DNA of 64,000 bases from Muscardinus avellanarius (taxonomy: Eukaryota; Chordata; Mammalia; Rodentia; Gliridae), in the NCBI GenBank assembly GCA_963383645.1, contig OY726560.1, forward strand, positions 81,945,593 through 82,009,592, written 5' to 3'. Positions 34,748 through 46,212 of the stretch are shown here, piece by piece (position 1 is the first letter of the stretch; every line of letters begins with the position of its first letter). The translations under genes and the position numbers were made by a program. Under the pieces are notes generated by a model, which made no database searches, was not told the origin of the DNA, and saw only the letters and a list, made by a program, of their open reading frames with translations.

Positions 34748-35175
34748 AAAGCTGAGGTGGTGTCACATGCTATAATCTCAGAATCCTTGGCAGGCTGAGG
34801 CAGGAGGATCACAAGTTTGAGGCCAGCCTCAGAAACTTAGTGAGACCCTCAGCACCTTGGCCAGACCCTATTTCAGAATAAAAAAAAGAAAATAGGACTG
34901 GGCATGGTAGCTCCCAAATAGCATTTGGGAGGCTGAGACAGGAGGATCATGGTTTGCTGACAGTCTCAGCTACCTAGTGAGGCCCTTTGCAACTCAGTGA
35001 GACTGTGTTTTGAAATAAATAATAAAACATATGGCTAGGGGTTGTAGCTCGAGGGTAGGATGCCCTTAGGTTCCAACCCTGGCACTGTAAAAAATAAATA
35101 CATAAAATAAAATAGAGCTGAGGGTGTGGCTTAGCAGTAGAACATCCCTGAATTCAATCCCTAGTAATGCATGAA
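34748..35175 (+). mobile_element. Outer old B1-dID SINE, interrupted
   Basis: The B1 half is 34748-34888 and the ID half 35116-35175 ('agctgagggtgtggcttagcag'). A second SINE occupies the linker. Confidence 0.88.
34896..35108 (+). mobile_element. Inner B1-dID SINE in the linker
   Basis: Complete sense copy flanked by AAAATAG at 34889-34895 and 35109-35115; the 5' end of its B1 half has a small deletion. Confidence 0.88.
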
Positions 35176-37084
35176 TTTTTATTTTAGCAGACAACCGCAA
35201 CTTGATGTCAAGGATCTAGCTGCAATCAAGACACCGTGGGCATATTTGTTTTCCTTACACTCTCTGGGCAGTTGATGCCACTCTGAAGGGTATAGTCATA
35301 TTTCTTAAACAACTGGAACATCCTCATTCTGCTTGGAGAAGTTTTCAACAAACACACACAACTTAAATCTGTTGGAAGAGGAACGGCATTTTTATGAAGT
35401 TTTATTCATTCAAATCCAATATCAGACAGCTATGGATTTTCCATTTGGGAGGAAAGCAATACTTGTATAAAAATTTAAAGCCTCTGGTACTCATGGGATT
35501 GCCAGCCTGTGTAACAGGCTGTGAAAAAAATGGCTGTCTACACCAGTAATGACAAACAAGACAAGTACATGATTTGAAAATTTGTCAGATATCCGAACAA
35601 GACAGGTTTGGAAATGAGAAGACTAATACATTTGTTTTATATTATTTGAGTGTGGTTCCAGCCAAACATTTGTGAAGTCCCTAAAGCAAAATGAAAACAG
35701 TAATAAGCTCTCATTACTGTGGTTGAGAAATAGTGCAAGAGGCAAAGGATTAGAACAATGACTTCCTGCCCATTCTGAGTCTCCAAGCCTACTGTATTAA
35801 AATCGAATAGAGTATATTAGGTTTCATTCATGGCTTAAGGACTTAAACACTTAAAAATTGTGATCTTTTATTCACCAAGTTCCTAAATCATTTATAGGAA
35901 ACAGTTACTGTCTCTCAAAGCTATGCGGATCTATTGTACCCATTCTCTCCCATCTCATAACTAATGATCTCACTCAGTAGAATCTATGTTTAAAAGACAG
36001 TTAACAGACAGACAGCAGAGACGGAATTCCACATAAATCTTGCAGAAGATCCAACTGTCACTTATATGCAATTTGAAATTCAGCATCCTCTCTAGAACTC
36101 ACAAGCTGAATCAAGCTGTCTCCAACCCCATTCATACCGACCTTAAATGAGTGGGGTTATTTTCAGTGATTTGGATGAGGCCACTAAAGCAATAACTAGT
36201 GGAACAAGTAAGAAAGAAGGACCATTTTATTGCCTATACCTACAACTATATGCTGGCTCCCATTGGATCCCAGCACTGTCATGGTGTGATGTATAAGTTT
36301 TGTGGAATCTTTGAAAATTTGTGGAATCCATGGATAAATAGAAGGATGAATTTATGATAACCACTGAAAGTAGCATAATATCAATCTTCCCTGGACATGA
36401 CTAACAACAGGGTTTTCAGAGTGTTAACCACCTGGTATATATAAAGTACTGTCCTCATTCCTATTTTAGTTGAACATTCTAAAATTACCATTGACAGTTG
36501 ATGTTACATTTTACCTTGCATTACAAGTAAGATAACTAGACAAAGAATGTCTTAGATATTACAAAGTGCAAATGCCAAAATTGCATGTATTAAAATATTT
36601 TCTATTTAGGAGAGTTTGCAACCAGGGGTCCAGGGAGGATATATAGGAAGAACTGAAGTAAGAAGAATGTCCCAGGCCCATGCACAGGGATTAGAGATGT
36701 CATCTGAGGAGCTGGGAAGCTCATCAGTGCCTTTGGAGAAGTTTCTTCTGAAGCCTTAAATTAGACTGCAAAGGACTATAAGCAAGGCCCCTACAGCTGG
36801 AATGTGAAAATAAGTAAATAAATAAAAGTAAAGTTGTATGACCTGTTCCTCAGGATATATGGATTTCCTTATACTAAGTGAGTATTGTCCTGTAATGTCA
36901 TTGTTGGGAGATAAATCATTAGATCATTTGATTTTATGTTTGGAAACGTGGCAACCACATCCTTTTTGATTCACACGTATCTATCTTTTCGTTTTATCTA
37001 AAGTTCATATTAGTAATATGTCAATATTAGCTTTCTTGTAAGACAATGAGAAATCTAAAGAGGAAAATTCCCTAATATATATGA
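35176..37084. other. Unique DNA, no gene seen
   Basis: Nearly 1.9 kb without recognised repeats. 35,360-36,000 is of mixed composition and could be conserved non-coding DNA, but nothing specific is visible. Confidence 0.5.
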
Positions 37085-37262
37085 CAGACATTCATAAACA
37101 TATCAAAGCCAATCACTAAGCCAAATATAAGAAGGAGAGATGGGGAGGGAATGGGGTGGGAATTGAGGAAGGGCTAAATGAGTGATGTGGGCATGTATGA
37201 CTCTACCATCTTGTACCCCACTAACATGTATGACTACAATGCATCAATAAAAAGAAAAAAAT
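37085..37262 (+). mobile_element. L1 3' tail-only copy
   Basis: 'caatcactaagccaaatat', 'ggaatggggtgggaattg', 'accatcttgtaccccacta' and terminus 'actacaatgcatcaataaaa'. Confidence 0.85.
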
Positions 37263-37324
37263 TATAAATTGTAAAATGACCTTGAAAATGTATATTAGCT
37301 TAAATCCCATTAAGATTTAGTGGA

Positions 37325-37521
37325 GCTGGGCGTGGTGGCACACACTTGTAATCCCAGCACTTGGGAGGCTGAGACAGGAGTACTGCACAGGTTCAAAACC
37401 AGCCTCAGCTACTTAGTGAGGCTCTCAGCAACTTAGTGAGACCCTGTTTCCAAATCAATTATAAAATAGGGCTGGGGTGTAGCCTGGAGGTACAAATCCC
37501 CTGGGTTCCACCCGCCAGTAC

Positions 37522-37566
<45 letters not shown>
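37325..37566 (+). mobile_element. B1-dID SINE with (CA)n tail
   Basis: Full sense copy; the tail is a 19-plus-unit CA repeat (37526-37566). Confidence 0.95.
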
Positions 37567-37567
<1 letters not shown>

Positions 37568-37582
37568 TACCATACATTCTTT

Positions 37583-37792
37583 CACTGGGTGCGGTAGTGC
37601 ATGCTTGTAATCCCAGCGTTTGGGAGGTTGAAACCAGAGGATCGGTTCCCAGATAGCCTCAGCTACTTAGCAAGGCCCTTCACAACTTAATGAGACCCTG
37701 TTTCAAAATAAAGAATAAATAATAGGGCAGGGGGTGAAGCTCAGAAGTCGAATATCTCTGGGTTCCATCCCCACATCCGCAAAAAAAAAAAA
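37583..37792 (+). mobile_element. B1-dID SINE, sense
   Basis: Second copy in tandem orientation 17 bp downstream of the previous one, of the 'agggcagggggtgaagctcag' ID type. Confidence 0.93.
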
Positions 37793-38953
37793 CCCTATAA
37801 AAACAAAAAAAGACACAAAGATTTAATGGATGAAAAAAGGTTCATGCAATTCGCTAGTGATAGAAAGTGACTTACACTTAATTTGTTAGATAATTTCACT
37901 ACTTCAAAAAGCACAAAAATATAATCAAGTAGTTCTTTGATTACTGAAGCTTTTAGTTTCCTAATGACATTCTTCTATTTTAGGATTCCTCTATTTAATA
38001 GTGCATAAGTATATACATATATATATATACACACAAATGAAAATAGTCGATATGAATATAAAGGAAGAATCATAATAGTTAACACATTAAGTTTACAGAC
38101 TACTGCACAATCATAAATAAGACACCAAATTTGAATATGGCTACATCACAGACTAATTATAAGCAAAGTCTTAGCTTTTGACCTTTGCACAGGTCTTCTT
38201 TTTACTTAATTTTTAGTGCATCTTCAAATGATGCACAATAAATAAAGTTCAAAAATTAGTATAATGAAGTGCCGAAAGAGTTGGAAATAAAAGATGCCTA
38301 TTATTATAGAAGTTCCCAAACTTAAAACTTGAATGGCAATTTGAAATTGTCAATTAATAAATACTATGAAAAAAGCACCATAAAGTTGGAACAGGAATAA
38401 ACTCCCAAGGATAAAGGAGGAAGTCCTTTGGATTAAGAGGGTAAATTATGAGAAATGGGAATTCAGAGAGTCAAATGGGAGGCACATAATGTCAAGTCTA
38501 GGCAGCCACTTTGACTATGTACAACTCAAGTAGATGAAGCTTATCTATACAGAGAAGTAGATAATCTTGCTATGCACCCCCCCCATGTGAGAAATAAAAG
38601 CCCATGGAAAAGAAGCAGAGAGAAAGGAAATAAAGAGAGTCATTGCTGTGTCTCCTATGATTTTGCAACTTCAAGTTTTATTTGATTATGAATTCTCAGT
38701 TCTCATAATTCACATGAACTGAGTGTAGGAAAAGGAAGATACATAAATTCTGCCAAAGAAATTGGGGGAGGTCAAATGGGGAGAATCTATTTTCCTTTGC
38801 CAATTCCAGGTTCCAGGAGACATGTCTTCAATGTAACGTGGTAATGAAGTGGTTCAAGGAAAGGATGGATCACAAGTCAGTGGTGGGCTGTTCTCCTCCA
38901 TGTCTCTCTGAGACTTTAGCTTGTCTACTTTAGTCATTGGAGCACTTTTTGTG
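37793..38953. other. Unique DNA, no gene seen
   Basis: AT-rich, with a short TATA/CACA run near 38020. Confidence 0.45.
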
Positions 38954-39574
38954 TGTCTTAGTCCATTTTGTGTTGCTATAATAAAATACTTGAGGATAAA
39001 AAGTTTATAAATAAAGTGGTTTATTTGTCTATTTTGATGACTGGGAGTTCTAGATAGTATCTTATCAGTGTTCTGATGAGGGTTACCTTGAAGACAACAC
39101 AATAGAGAAGCAGAAAGGGAAATGGCCACATGCAGAAGGGACTATGTACATGGGATGGTTTTGCTTCATAGCAATCCACTCTTGAGAACTAATTTACTTC
39201 TGTGAGACCTAACCAATTCTTGGATACCACCATTAATCCATTCATAAGGATGGAGCCTCTATTATCTACCTACCTCCCACTAGGCCCCAGCATTTTCTTA
39301 CATGTATGATACTGGTGATTGAACTCTGAGCTACACTCTCAGCTTTTTTCATTTTTTATTTTTGAAATAGGATCTAACTAAGTTGCTGAGGTTCTAATTG
39401 CTGAGGCTGGCTTTAAACTAGTGATCCTCCTGTATTAACCTCCAAAGTACTGGGATCAGAGGTTTGTTCCACCTTACTGGACAGCTTTCCCTTTTAACAT
39501 TTCCTCCATCTCAACACAACCACACCGAGGACCACAATTTTAGAACCAGAACCCTTGAGAGACAAACAATAGCA
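38954..39574 (-). mobile_element. MaLR-type LTR, antisense, split by a SINE
   Basis: Antisense LTR words 'cttagtccattttgtgttgct', 'ctgggagttctag', 'gtgagacctaacca', 'ggatggagcctc', and after the SINE 'accacaattttagaacc' and 'ttgagagacaaacaatagca'. No retroviral coding sequence. Confidence 0.7.
39308..39481 (-). mobile_element. B1-dID SINE inserted in an LTR, antisense
   Basis: Both halves recognisable, diverged, with no obvious A tail; it divides the antisense LTR. Confidence 0.8.
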
Positions 39575-40534
39575 AAATGTTTTAGATTAATAGGTGCAGG
39601 AGACAGGAGAGAGGTAGAAGAGGGAAAAGTCTACCTCATGTAAAAGTATATTACATTTGAAAATATGTTGATACATATATCTACTTGTATAAGAACACTT
39701 TATTTATATTCAGGAGCCTCTATGAAAGAATTTAAAGACCTCTGTGGATAAATGAGACAGAGTGAATATATGAGTGCTTTGAGAAGCAGAAAAGTCCTCT
39801 ATAACCACGAGGCACTTTCACTGTTATGTATTACTTTGATAAACAATAAAATATTCATCACCAAATAAGGAAAAAAACTGTGCTCAATGCAATTGGATTT
39901 CCAAATTTGGCTGACATATCTACCAAGTCTGAGGTACAATGCTGGTGGAAACAATCATATGTGTTCACAAATGTCAAATGACAGGAATTAGATTATAGGA
40001 CAAAGGGTGAATGATCTTGGTGGGGATGAATCAGCTATATTAAAAATATATAGTATTATATGCCTGGTCTTTACCCTAATCTTACCTGTTCCAGTTGCTG
40101 TTTACCGTTTTTCAGACACTAAGACATCTTATCTCTCTTTCTCTCTCAGTCCTGCATTCAGCCCATGCCAGGGATTTGCCACCTAGAATCCAGAGCCTGT
40201 TTTAAAGAATAGAAAGGAAACTCCACAAAAATGCTCTGGGTTCTTGACTGTGGCAGTTCATTCTCCTATTGCAAACGAAGAAGGTTTTCAGGTAAACAGT
40301 TGAGTGATTGATTCAAATAATTGCTCTGAGGTATTGATGAAGTTGAAAATGGAATCTAAATCTTCTCCCTTTGGATTCAGATGAAGACTTTAATGAGCTC
40401 TTTCTTCTTGAAGCCATTAACCTTGAAGAATTCTCATTACTTTCAAGAGTTTTTGGAGAAGTCCACTTTATATATCCCAAACTGAACAAAGAAAAATGCA
40501 TATGCTTAACAATAATTTTATAATTTGCAAGTAT
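39575..40534. other. Unique DNA, no gene seen
   Basis: Nothing recognised. Confidence 0.45.
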
Positions 40535-40729
40535 AAGCCAGGCATGATATCACACACCTGTAAATCCTGTACTTGGAAGGCTGAGACAGAAGGATCACAG
40601 GTTTGAGGACAGCCTCAGCAAATAGGAAGACTCTCATAAACCTAGTGAGATCCTGTTTCCAAATAATAAATAAAATCAAGCTGAAGGGGTAGTGCAAAGG
40701 TATAATGTCTATGGGTTCAATCTCCAGTA

Positions 40730-40773
<44 letters not shown>
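40535..40773 (+). mobile_element. B1-dID SINE with (CA)n tail
   Basis: Sense copy, moderately diverged; CA repeat 40732-40773 grows directly from the 'ccagtaa' end. Confidence 0.93.
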
Positions 40774-40775
<2 letters not shown>

Positions 40776-41109
40776 CAGGTAAAGGAAACTCTTCCAAGAT
40801 GTTAGGATGAGTGTATTTTCCTATGGATAGTTTCATAAACCACTAAGTCAATCAAGCTGATGGGTCCATTTGATTTTTATGTAGGTACAATTATCCATAA
40901 ATAGATATTTCTTTTTTTTCACCAAATTATGCTTTGGCTGACAACATACTGATGAAGCCACAAAAATTATTGTGTGATAAACTCTTCTTGCTGTTTGTAC
41001 TACCTTAATGATCTGCCTCAGATTGTGCCCATTGTTACTGTGACATAGAAAAGCAGCAGATTCCCATCCACACTCACCTTTTTCTCTCTCTCAGTTCTCT
41101 TTCAGACAC

Positions 41110-41537
41110 TGTTATGATTTGGAAATGGAACAGCTACCCAAAAAGCTCATATATTGGCAATGCAAAAATGTTCAGTGGTAAAATACTTTAATCAGGGATT
41201 TTACCTCATCAGTGGATAAATCCATTGATGGATTAATAATTTGAGTGGACTTGCTGGGCGGAAATTGTAGAAGAGGTGTGGTTGGAGAAGTTGGATTACT
41301 AGGGTGTGGGCCTGTGAACTGTATCTTTCCCTGGTCCCTTTCTCTGACTCTTTCCCTACTTCTGGTGGCAGTGAGCTAAATAGCTTTCTTCTGCCATGTC
41401 CTACCACCATGATATCTTTGCATTGGAGCTAGCTAACCATGGAATGAACCTCTGACACTCTGTGCCAAATAAACCTTTCTTTTTTATGTTGTTCTTTTTC
41501 AGGTATTTGTGGGCACAGCAATGAAAAAGTGAGAACA
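41110..41537 (+). mobile_element. ERVL-MaLR solo LTR with 5-bp TSD
   Basis: 428 bp, starting TGTTATGATTTGG and ending GAGAACA. GACAC flanks both sides (41105-41109, 41538-41542), the 5-bp duplication expected for this group. It contains 'gccatgtcctaccacc', AATAAA near 41468 and the terminal 'caggtatttgtgggcacagcaatg'-type words. No internal region, so a solo LTR. Confidence 0.9.
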
Positions 41538-41549
41538 GACACTCATTAA

Positions 41550-41707
41550 TTTATTCAATTCAGAAACACATGCCGTATATGACATTAGGTGTTAGGAACA
41601 CAGCAATGAACACAGAAATGAACACAGTAGACACAGACCCCAAATAAAAATATAGAGGGTCGAGGCTATGGAAAGAAGAAAAATAGGATAGAGACTGAGG
41701 GCATGTG

Positions 41708-41753
<46 letters not shown>

Positions 41754-42000
41754 TGTATAATATTTTCTACAGTATAAATACAGAAGAGGCAAGTTGGCTA
41801 GTTGAACAAGGAGAGAAGTCCAAAAGAAAATAGTCCAGGTGGAACATGATGGTGACTCGGGCTTGAATATTTGAAGTTGAGATGGTGTGAGGTGGTTGGG
41901 TTGGGAGGTATTTCCAAGATGGAACTGACTGAAGTGGATGTTAGGTTGGGTATGGAATGAAAGAGAAAAGGAGCCAGAGTGGACAGTTGGGAAATGGCGA
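41550..42000 (+). mobile_element. Ancient repeat remnant with internal (TG)n
   Basis: 'ttatgtattt'-like start, 'ggtgttaggaacacagcaatgaacac' and later words follow the order seen in the element at 25865. A TG microsatellite (41707-41753) sits inside. Confidence 0.4.
41707..41753 (+). repeat. (TG)n microsatellite
   Basis: Pure TG run of over 20 units. Confidence 0.97.
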
Positions 42001-42045
42001 ACCTTTTATTTAAATTACATACTGTAGAATTAAAAACAACTGTTT

Positions 42046-42052
42046 ATCTATC

Positions 42053-42083
<31 letters not shown>

Positions 42084-42100
42084 ATCTATCTATCTATCAT
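42046..42100 (+). repeat. (ATCT)n microsatellite
   Basis: ATCT units with two ATC interruptions. Confidence 0.95.
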
Positions 42101-42439
42101 ATTTATTCCCTAATACAAATAGGGTATAAGTGGGTTTGAAAAAGAGATAAAAAGGACTCAAAGAAAATAAGATTGGAATATTTAATATTGAGTTCATAAC
42201 TATGGATCATTTTTTTCCTAAGTACCAGCACATGTTCATGTAGTAATTACCCCCCTATAGCAGGTCCTGCATATGTGCTTACAGGCATTGTCAGTCTTCA
42301 CCAATATCATGCACGGAGACTCTATGATTGCCATTCTCTTGCAGTTATCTCATTGGTAGATCTATGATTGTGAATTAGTCTTTCTGATTCTAGAATATGA
42401 AAGTGGTTGACTCTACAATGGAGCCTTACAGAATTGCAA

Positions 42440-43200
42440 TTTAAAGGCACATTATCAAGTAATAGGACTCTGATTTGTTGGTAGAAATCCAAAAAGGTCC
42501 TGCCACATTGGAAGATAGTTTGGCAGTATATTGAAAAGCTAGCCATACTTTTACCAAACAATTCAGTAGTCAAGCCCTCTGGTATATACTCAAAAGCATT
42601 TTTGAAAACTGACGTCCACACAGAACTTGCACAGAGATGTTTATAGCAGATCTATTTACAACTGTCAAAACTTAGAAATAACTGATGAAAAGACACAGAA
42701 AAAAATGTATTTGCATATTGCTAGATAGACAAATCACCAAGCCAAATATGAGGAGAAGGGACTGGGGTGGGAATTGGGTAAGGGCTAACTGGATGATGTG
42801 TACATGTATATCTCCACCATCTTGTATCCCATTAAGATTTATGACTATAATGCACCAATAAAAAATAAAAAAAAGAAGTCAGTCTGAAAAGGGTATGTAT
42901 TGCATAATTTCAGCAATCTTGTATTCTAGGGAAGGCAGAACTATAGAGACTGTAAAGAGACAGCGGTTGTCAAGAGTTTATGGGAAGTGTTTATGGGGAT
43001 GGAGAGATGAATAGGTGGAGCACAGGAGATTTTTAGGCCAGTAAAAATACTCTAAATGATGCTATAGTGGTGGACACATCATTACAGATTTGTCCAAACC
43101 ATAGAATATATGTTACTAAGAGTGAACCCCAAATAAACAAGGAACACCAGGGTGATTATGAAGTTTCAATGTAGGTTATCAATTATAACAAATCTTCCAT
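42440..43200 (+). mobile_element. Old L1M copy, interrupted by a young L1 tail
   Basis: ORF2-end words ('ggaagatagtttggcagt', 'gatgtttatagcag') precede a 3' UTR of L1M type ('ggcagaactatagagactg', 'gatgaataggtgga', 'ggtggacacatcattac', 'aagagtgaacccc'). The segment 42728-42872 is foreign to that order. The L1M words 'catgaaaagaca' and 'gtctgaaaagg' resume around it. Confidence 0.85.
42728..42872 (+). mobile_element. L1 3' tail-only insertion inside L1M
   Basis: 'tcaccaagccaaatatgagg', 'ggactggggtgggaattggg', 'accatcttgtatcccatt' and terminus 'actataatgcaccaataaaa' match the 37085 copy. About 145 bp. Confidence 0.87.
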
Positions 43201-43467
43201 TTTGGTGGGTGGGATATTGATAATAAGGGAGGCTTTCCATACTCAGAGATGTAGGAAGACAACTGAGGCTGATGTGCTAGGATAGAACCAGGACAAAACT
43301 GCTGTATTCTGGCTCCATCATACCCTTTGGTTATAACCTTAAGTTATGCTGTCACCTGCAAAAGACACCAAGGAAATGATGGTGATAACTTCCACATACC
43401 AATCAGGACAGGAACCAAGTTTCAGCATCCTATTGGAGACTGAAAAAGATTCAAAGTAGTCTAAGTG
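43201..43467. other. Unique DNA, no gene seen
   Basis: Nothing recognised. Confidence 0.4.
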
Positions 43468-43506
43468 AAAAGAAGGCAGTGCACCCAGTAACTTTCCTTC
43501 TGTGTA

Positions 43507-43541
43507 GCCCCGCTAACTCAGTCGGTAGAGCATGAGACTCT
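43507..43541 (+). pseudogene. 5' half of tRNA-Lys(CUU), retro-fused to a SINE
   Basis: 35 bases starting GCCCCGCTAACTCAGTCGG match the 5' half of mammalian tRNA-Lys-CUU at all but two positions as I recall that tRNA. They cover the acceptor strand, D arm with an A-box-like stretch, and anticodon 5' stem. The match stops inside the anticodon loop after CTCT. The 3' half (T arm, B box) is absent, so it cannot make a functional tRNA. A B1-dID SINE starts at the next base. Confidence 0.9.
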
Positions 43542-43762
43542 GGGCGTGGTGGCGCCCGCTTGTAATCCCCACGTTCGGGAGGCTGAGACAGGAGGATCGC
43601 ACAGGTTTGAAGCCAGCCTCAGGTACTTAGTGAGGCTCTCAGGAACTTAGCGAGACCCTGTTTCCAAATAAAATATAAAATAGGTCTGGGAGTATAGTCT
43701 GGAGGTAGAAAGCCTCTGAGTTCCAACACCAATACCACATACAAAAAAAAAAAAAAAAAAAG
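43542..43762 (+). mobile_element. B1-dID SINE, 3' partner of the tRNA-Lys chimera
   Basis: Starts GGGCGTGGTGGCGCCCGC with only the first bases of the usual 5' end missing; full B1 half, linker, ID half and A tail. AAAAGAAGGCA occurs at 43468-43478 and 43773-43783, and the following 12 bases also match at 8 positions, consistent with one integration of the chimera. Confidence 0.93.
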
Positions 43763-43795
43763 GAAAGAAAAGAAAAGAAGGCAAAGGACACAGTA

Positions 43796-45739
43796 TTTAA
43801 CAAGTGAATAAATGAATGACCAAAAGTTGCATTCATAGCTAAAAATCTTCTGGCACTTACTAAACCATTTAGAATATAAAAGAGCTTATTTTAAAAATTG
43901 TTTTAAGAAAAAAATAAGAACCCAAAGTTTAGAGTTTACAGATCTATATAAATATTTATAACTATAACTATTTATTATTATTTTCACCACTGGATGTTAC
44001 ACATAGCAAGGATCATGTTTAGGGTTCAATCTATGTACTGGTCATAATTATATACTAGTGCTAAAAAATATCTTTTTTTAATATCTCCTGCATGTCAGAT
44101 ATTAAGCACTTTAGAAAAATGATCTTATTTGATTATAATCTAGCTCTAGCTCTGAAACTCTGAAATATCAAACTGGTTAAGAAGGAGAGGTTTTCCTATC
44201 AAGTTCCTAGGCAGAATGACCAGAACCCTGGAATTCCACTAAGATTTTGGAAAGAAGAGGATATGAAGTCGAGGTTTGTTTCTGAGAAGGCAAAAAATTC
44301 TATCTTGATATGAAGGCCTCATTATCAGAGGTAAAGGTTGTGTCACTTACTGCTATCCTAGGAGTTGCTTGGCTAGTCCACCGGGAAAATGGCCACATTC
44401 CTAAGCCAAGAGATTGGAGTGAAGATAGAGAAAAGTCTTTAGGGGGTTTGCAGAAAAAAACTTTTGCTCCACAGTTAAAGTGATCATGTAAAAGAAATGA
44501 GAACAGCCATACTGCAAAGATTCTGCCCAGGCTACTGTAGAGCAGATAAGCCATCCCCTGAGGACAGGTCACAGGCCTTGCTGGACTCGCAGGGAAGATG
44601 GGTCAGGGACAAATGCACCAAGAGGACACAGATACGTGTATAAGAAAGATAGTCAGTGATATACAAATGGCTCAGAAAACATCTGAAAGAATGAATGGCT
44701 GAGACTGAGTAAAGGAATGCTCACATGGGCATTTCCATCACTACAATATTATGCGCTGTGAGCTAAGTAAGGTCTATTGCATATTAAGATATTTTAGGTT
44801 AAGCAAAACCAAGTGCACTAGCATTGGACATATTTTTTTTTTCTGAGTAGATATAACTGCTGAGAGTTACTAGACTTTATCTTCAAAGACTCTAGATACC
44901 TGACGTGGCTTATATGCTGATTAGCATATGAAGTCACCTGTTATAAAAGAGGCCCCCAAAGTCCTCTTTAGGTGGGTTCTGGAATGATTTTTTCGTATAC
45001 CTGAGTGTAACACTGGAAACAAGGGCATTTGTGCAAACTGGAATTGCTTTCCTTACCATGTGCAACTCAATCATTTCTTTACTTTTGAGCTCTATAAGTC
45101 TTGGAGGTCATAGCCATAAACTACAGTTAGTGTATTGTGATAATTTATTTGGAAGACAGTGTCTTTCCCCATCTTTCTATCGCAATGGGCTTCTGAAGGT
45201 TTGCAGCTGTTTTTTGTTTGTTTTTGTTTGTTTTTGCCTGTGTCACCTGCAATTTACTAACCTTCTTCATGGGTTCACTTTTCTTGTATGAAAAGTGAGG
45301 GTTTATTTCCCTCCTATCACCTTTTCTAGGGTAATGAGGCTACCATGACTTCTGGAAGTTTTAATCTTCCATTGCATGTAGTCACGTTGTCTCTTGCTCC
45401 TGGGGCTTTCTTATCTCCCAGTCAGGCCAGACTCAGATCTTGTTTCATATTCTGTCAAAGTACCCCAAGATTCATCAAGAGAAGTGACAATACCCTCTGG
45501 CACTGTGTCTAAATGAATTTTTAAAAAGATATAGATTATGTATCTAAAGACATGTGGATTCCTTTGTACTTAAATATCAACATTGGTGTCCAACATGAAA
45601 ATGTTTAGCTTTAGCTTCTGACATTTTTGGTTGTGGTTTTATATTTGTTTTTAAAATCCTCCTGATCCACATTATTGGGGTATTTAATAAATGCAGCTTT
45701 ATTGGCTGGTGTGTGAGAAGTTACCAGAAGAAAAGTATT
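43796..45739. other. Unique DNA, no gene seen
   Basis: No repeat family recognised; short frames only. Confidence 0.5.
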
Positions 45740-46060
45740 TATTTAGTTTATAGTTATCTGTAAACCAGCTACATGGTATACATTGTTCCAGATGCTGGGT
45801 CAGGAACATGACCTCTGCCTAAAGGAACTTGGAATATGGAGGGTTGGGGAGATAGAAACATACATGTGCTCACTGTGACAGAAGTGTGCACAAATCTATG
45901 CACTCACTGAAGGAGGGTTCTTAGTTCAGCCAAGCCATATAGGCACAGGCTGAGATCTGAGGAAAGAGCATTTGGTCAAGCATGAAAAGGAAGTAATTTG
46001 GAGAAGTGATCTGTAAGATAGTTCTCCTTAAAAGCTGCTTTAAAATGCCAACTTCCATGC
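45740..46060 (+). mobile_element. Ancient interspersed repeat remnant
   Basis: 'acattgttccagatgctgg', 'gacctctgcctaaaggaactt' and 'gagcatttggtcaag' follow the order of the old element seen at 25865; family not named. Confidence 0.4.
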
Positions 46061-46175
46061 AACCAGGGTATAGAAGCCACTTTTGAAAGCTTCAGGATGC
46101 AATACAAATGAGGGTAAAAAATTGGAGCAGGGTTATCAAGAGATGATTAGAATATATAGAATATATGCCAGAAAG

Positions 46176-46176
46176 T

Positions 46177-46211
<35 letters not shown>
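46176..46211 (+). repeat. (AC)n microsatellite
   Basis: Pure AC run in unique DNA. It creates spurious His-Thr and Cys-Val frames on both strands. Confidence 0.97.

Positions 46212-46212
<1 letters not shown>

Noticed and set aside
43507..43541. Functional tRNA-Lys gene
   Set aside because: Only the 5' half is present; no T arm, no B box, no terminator in register.
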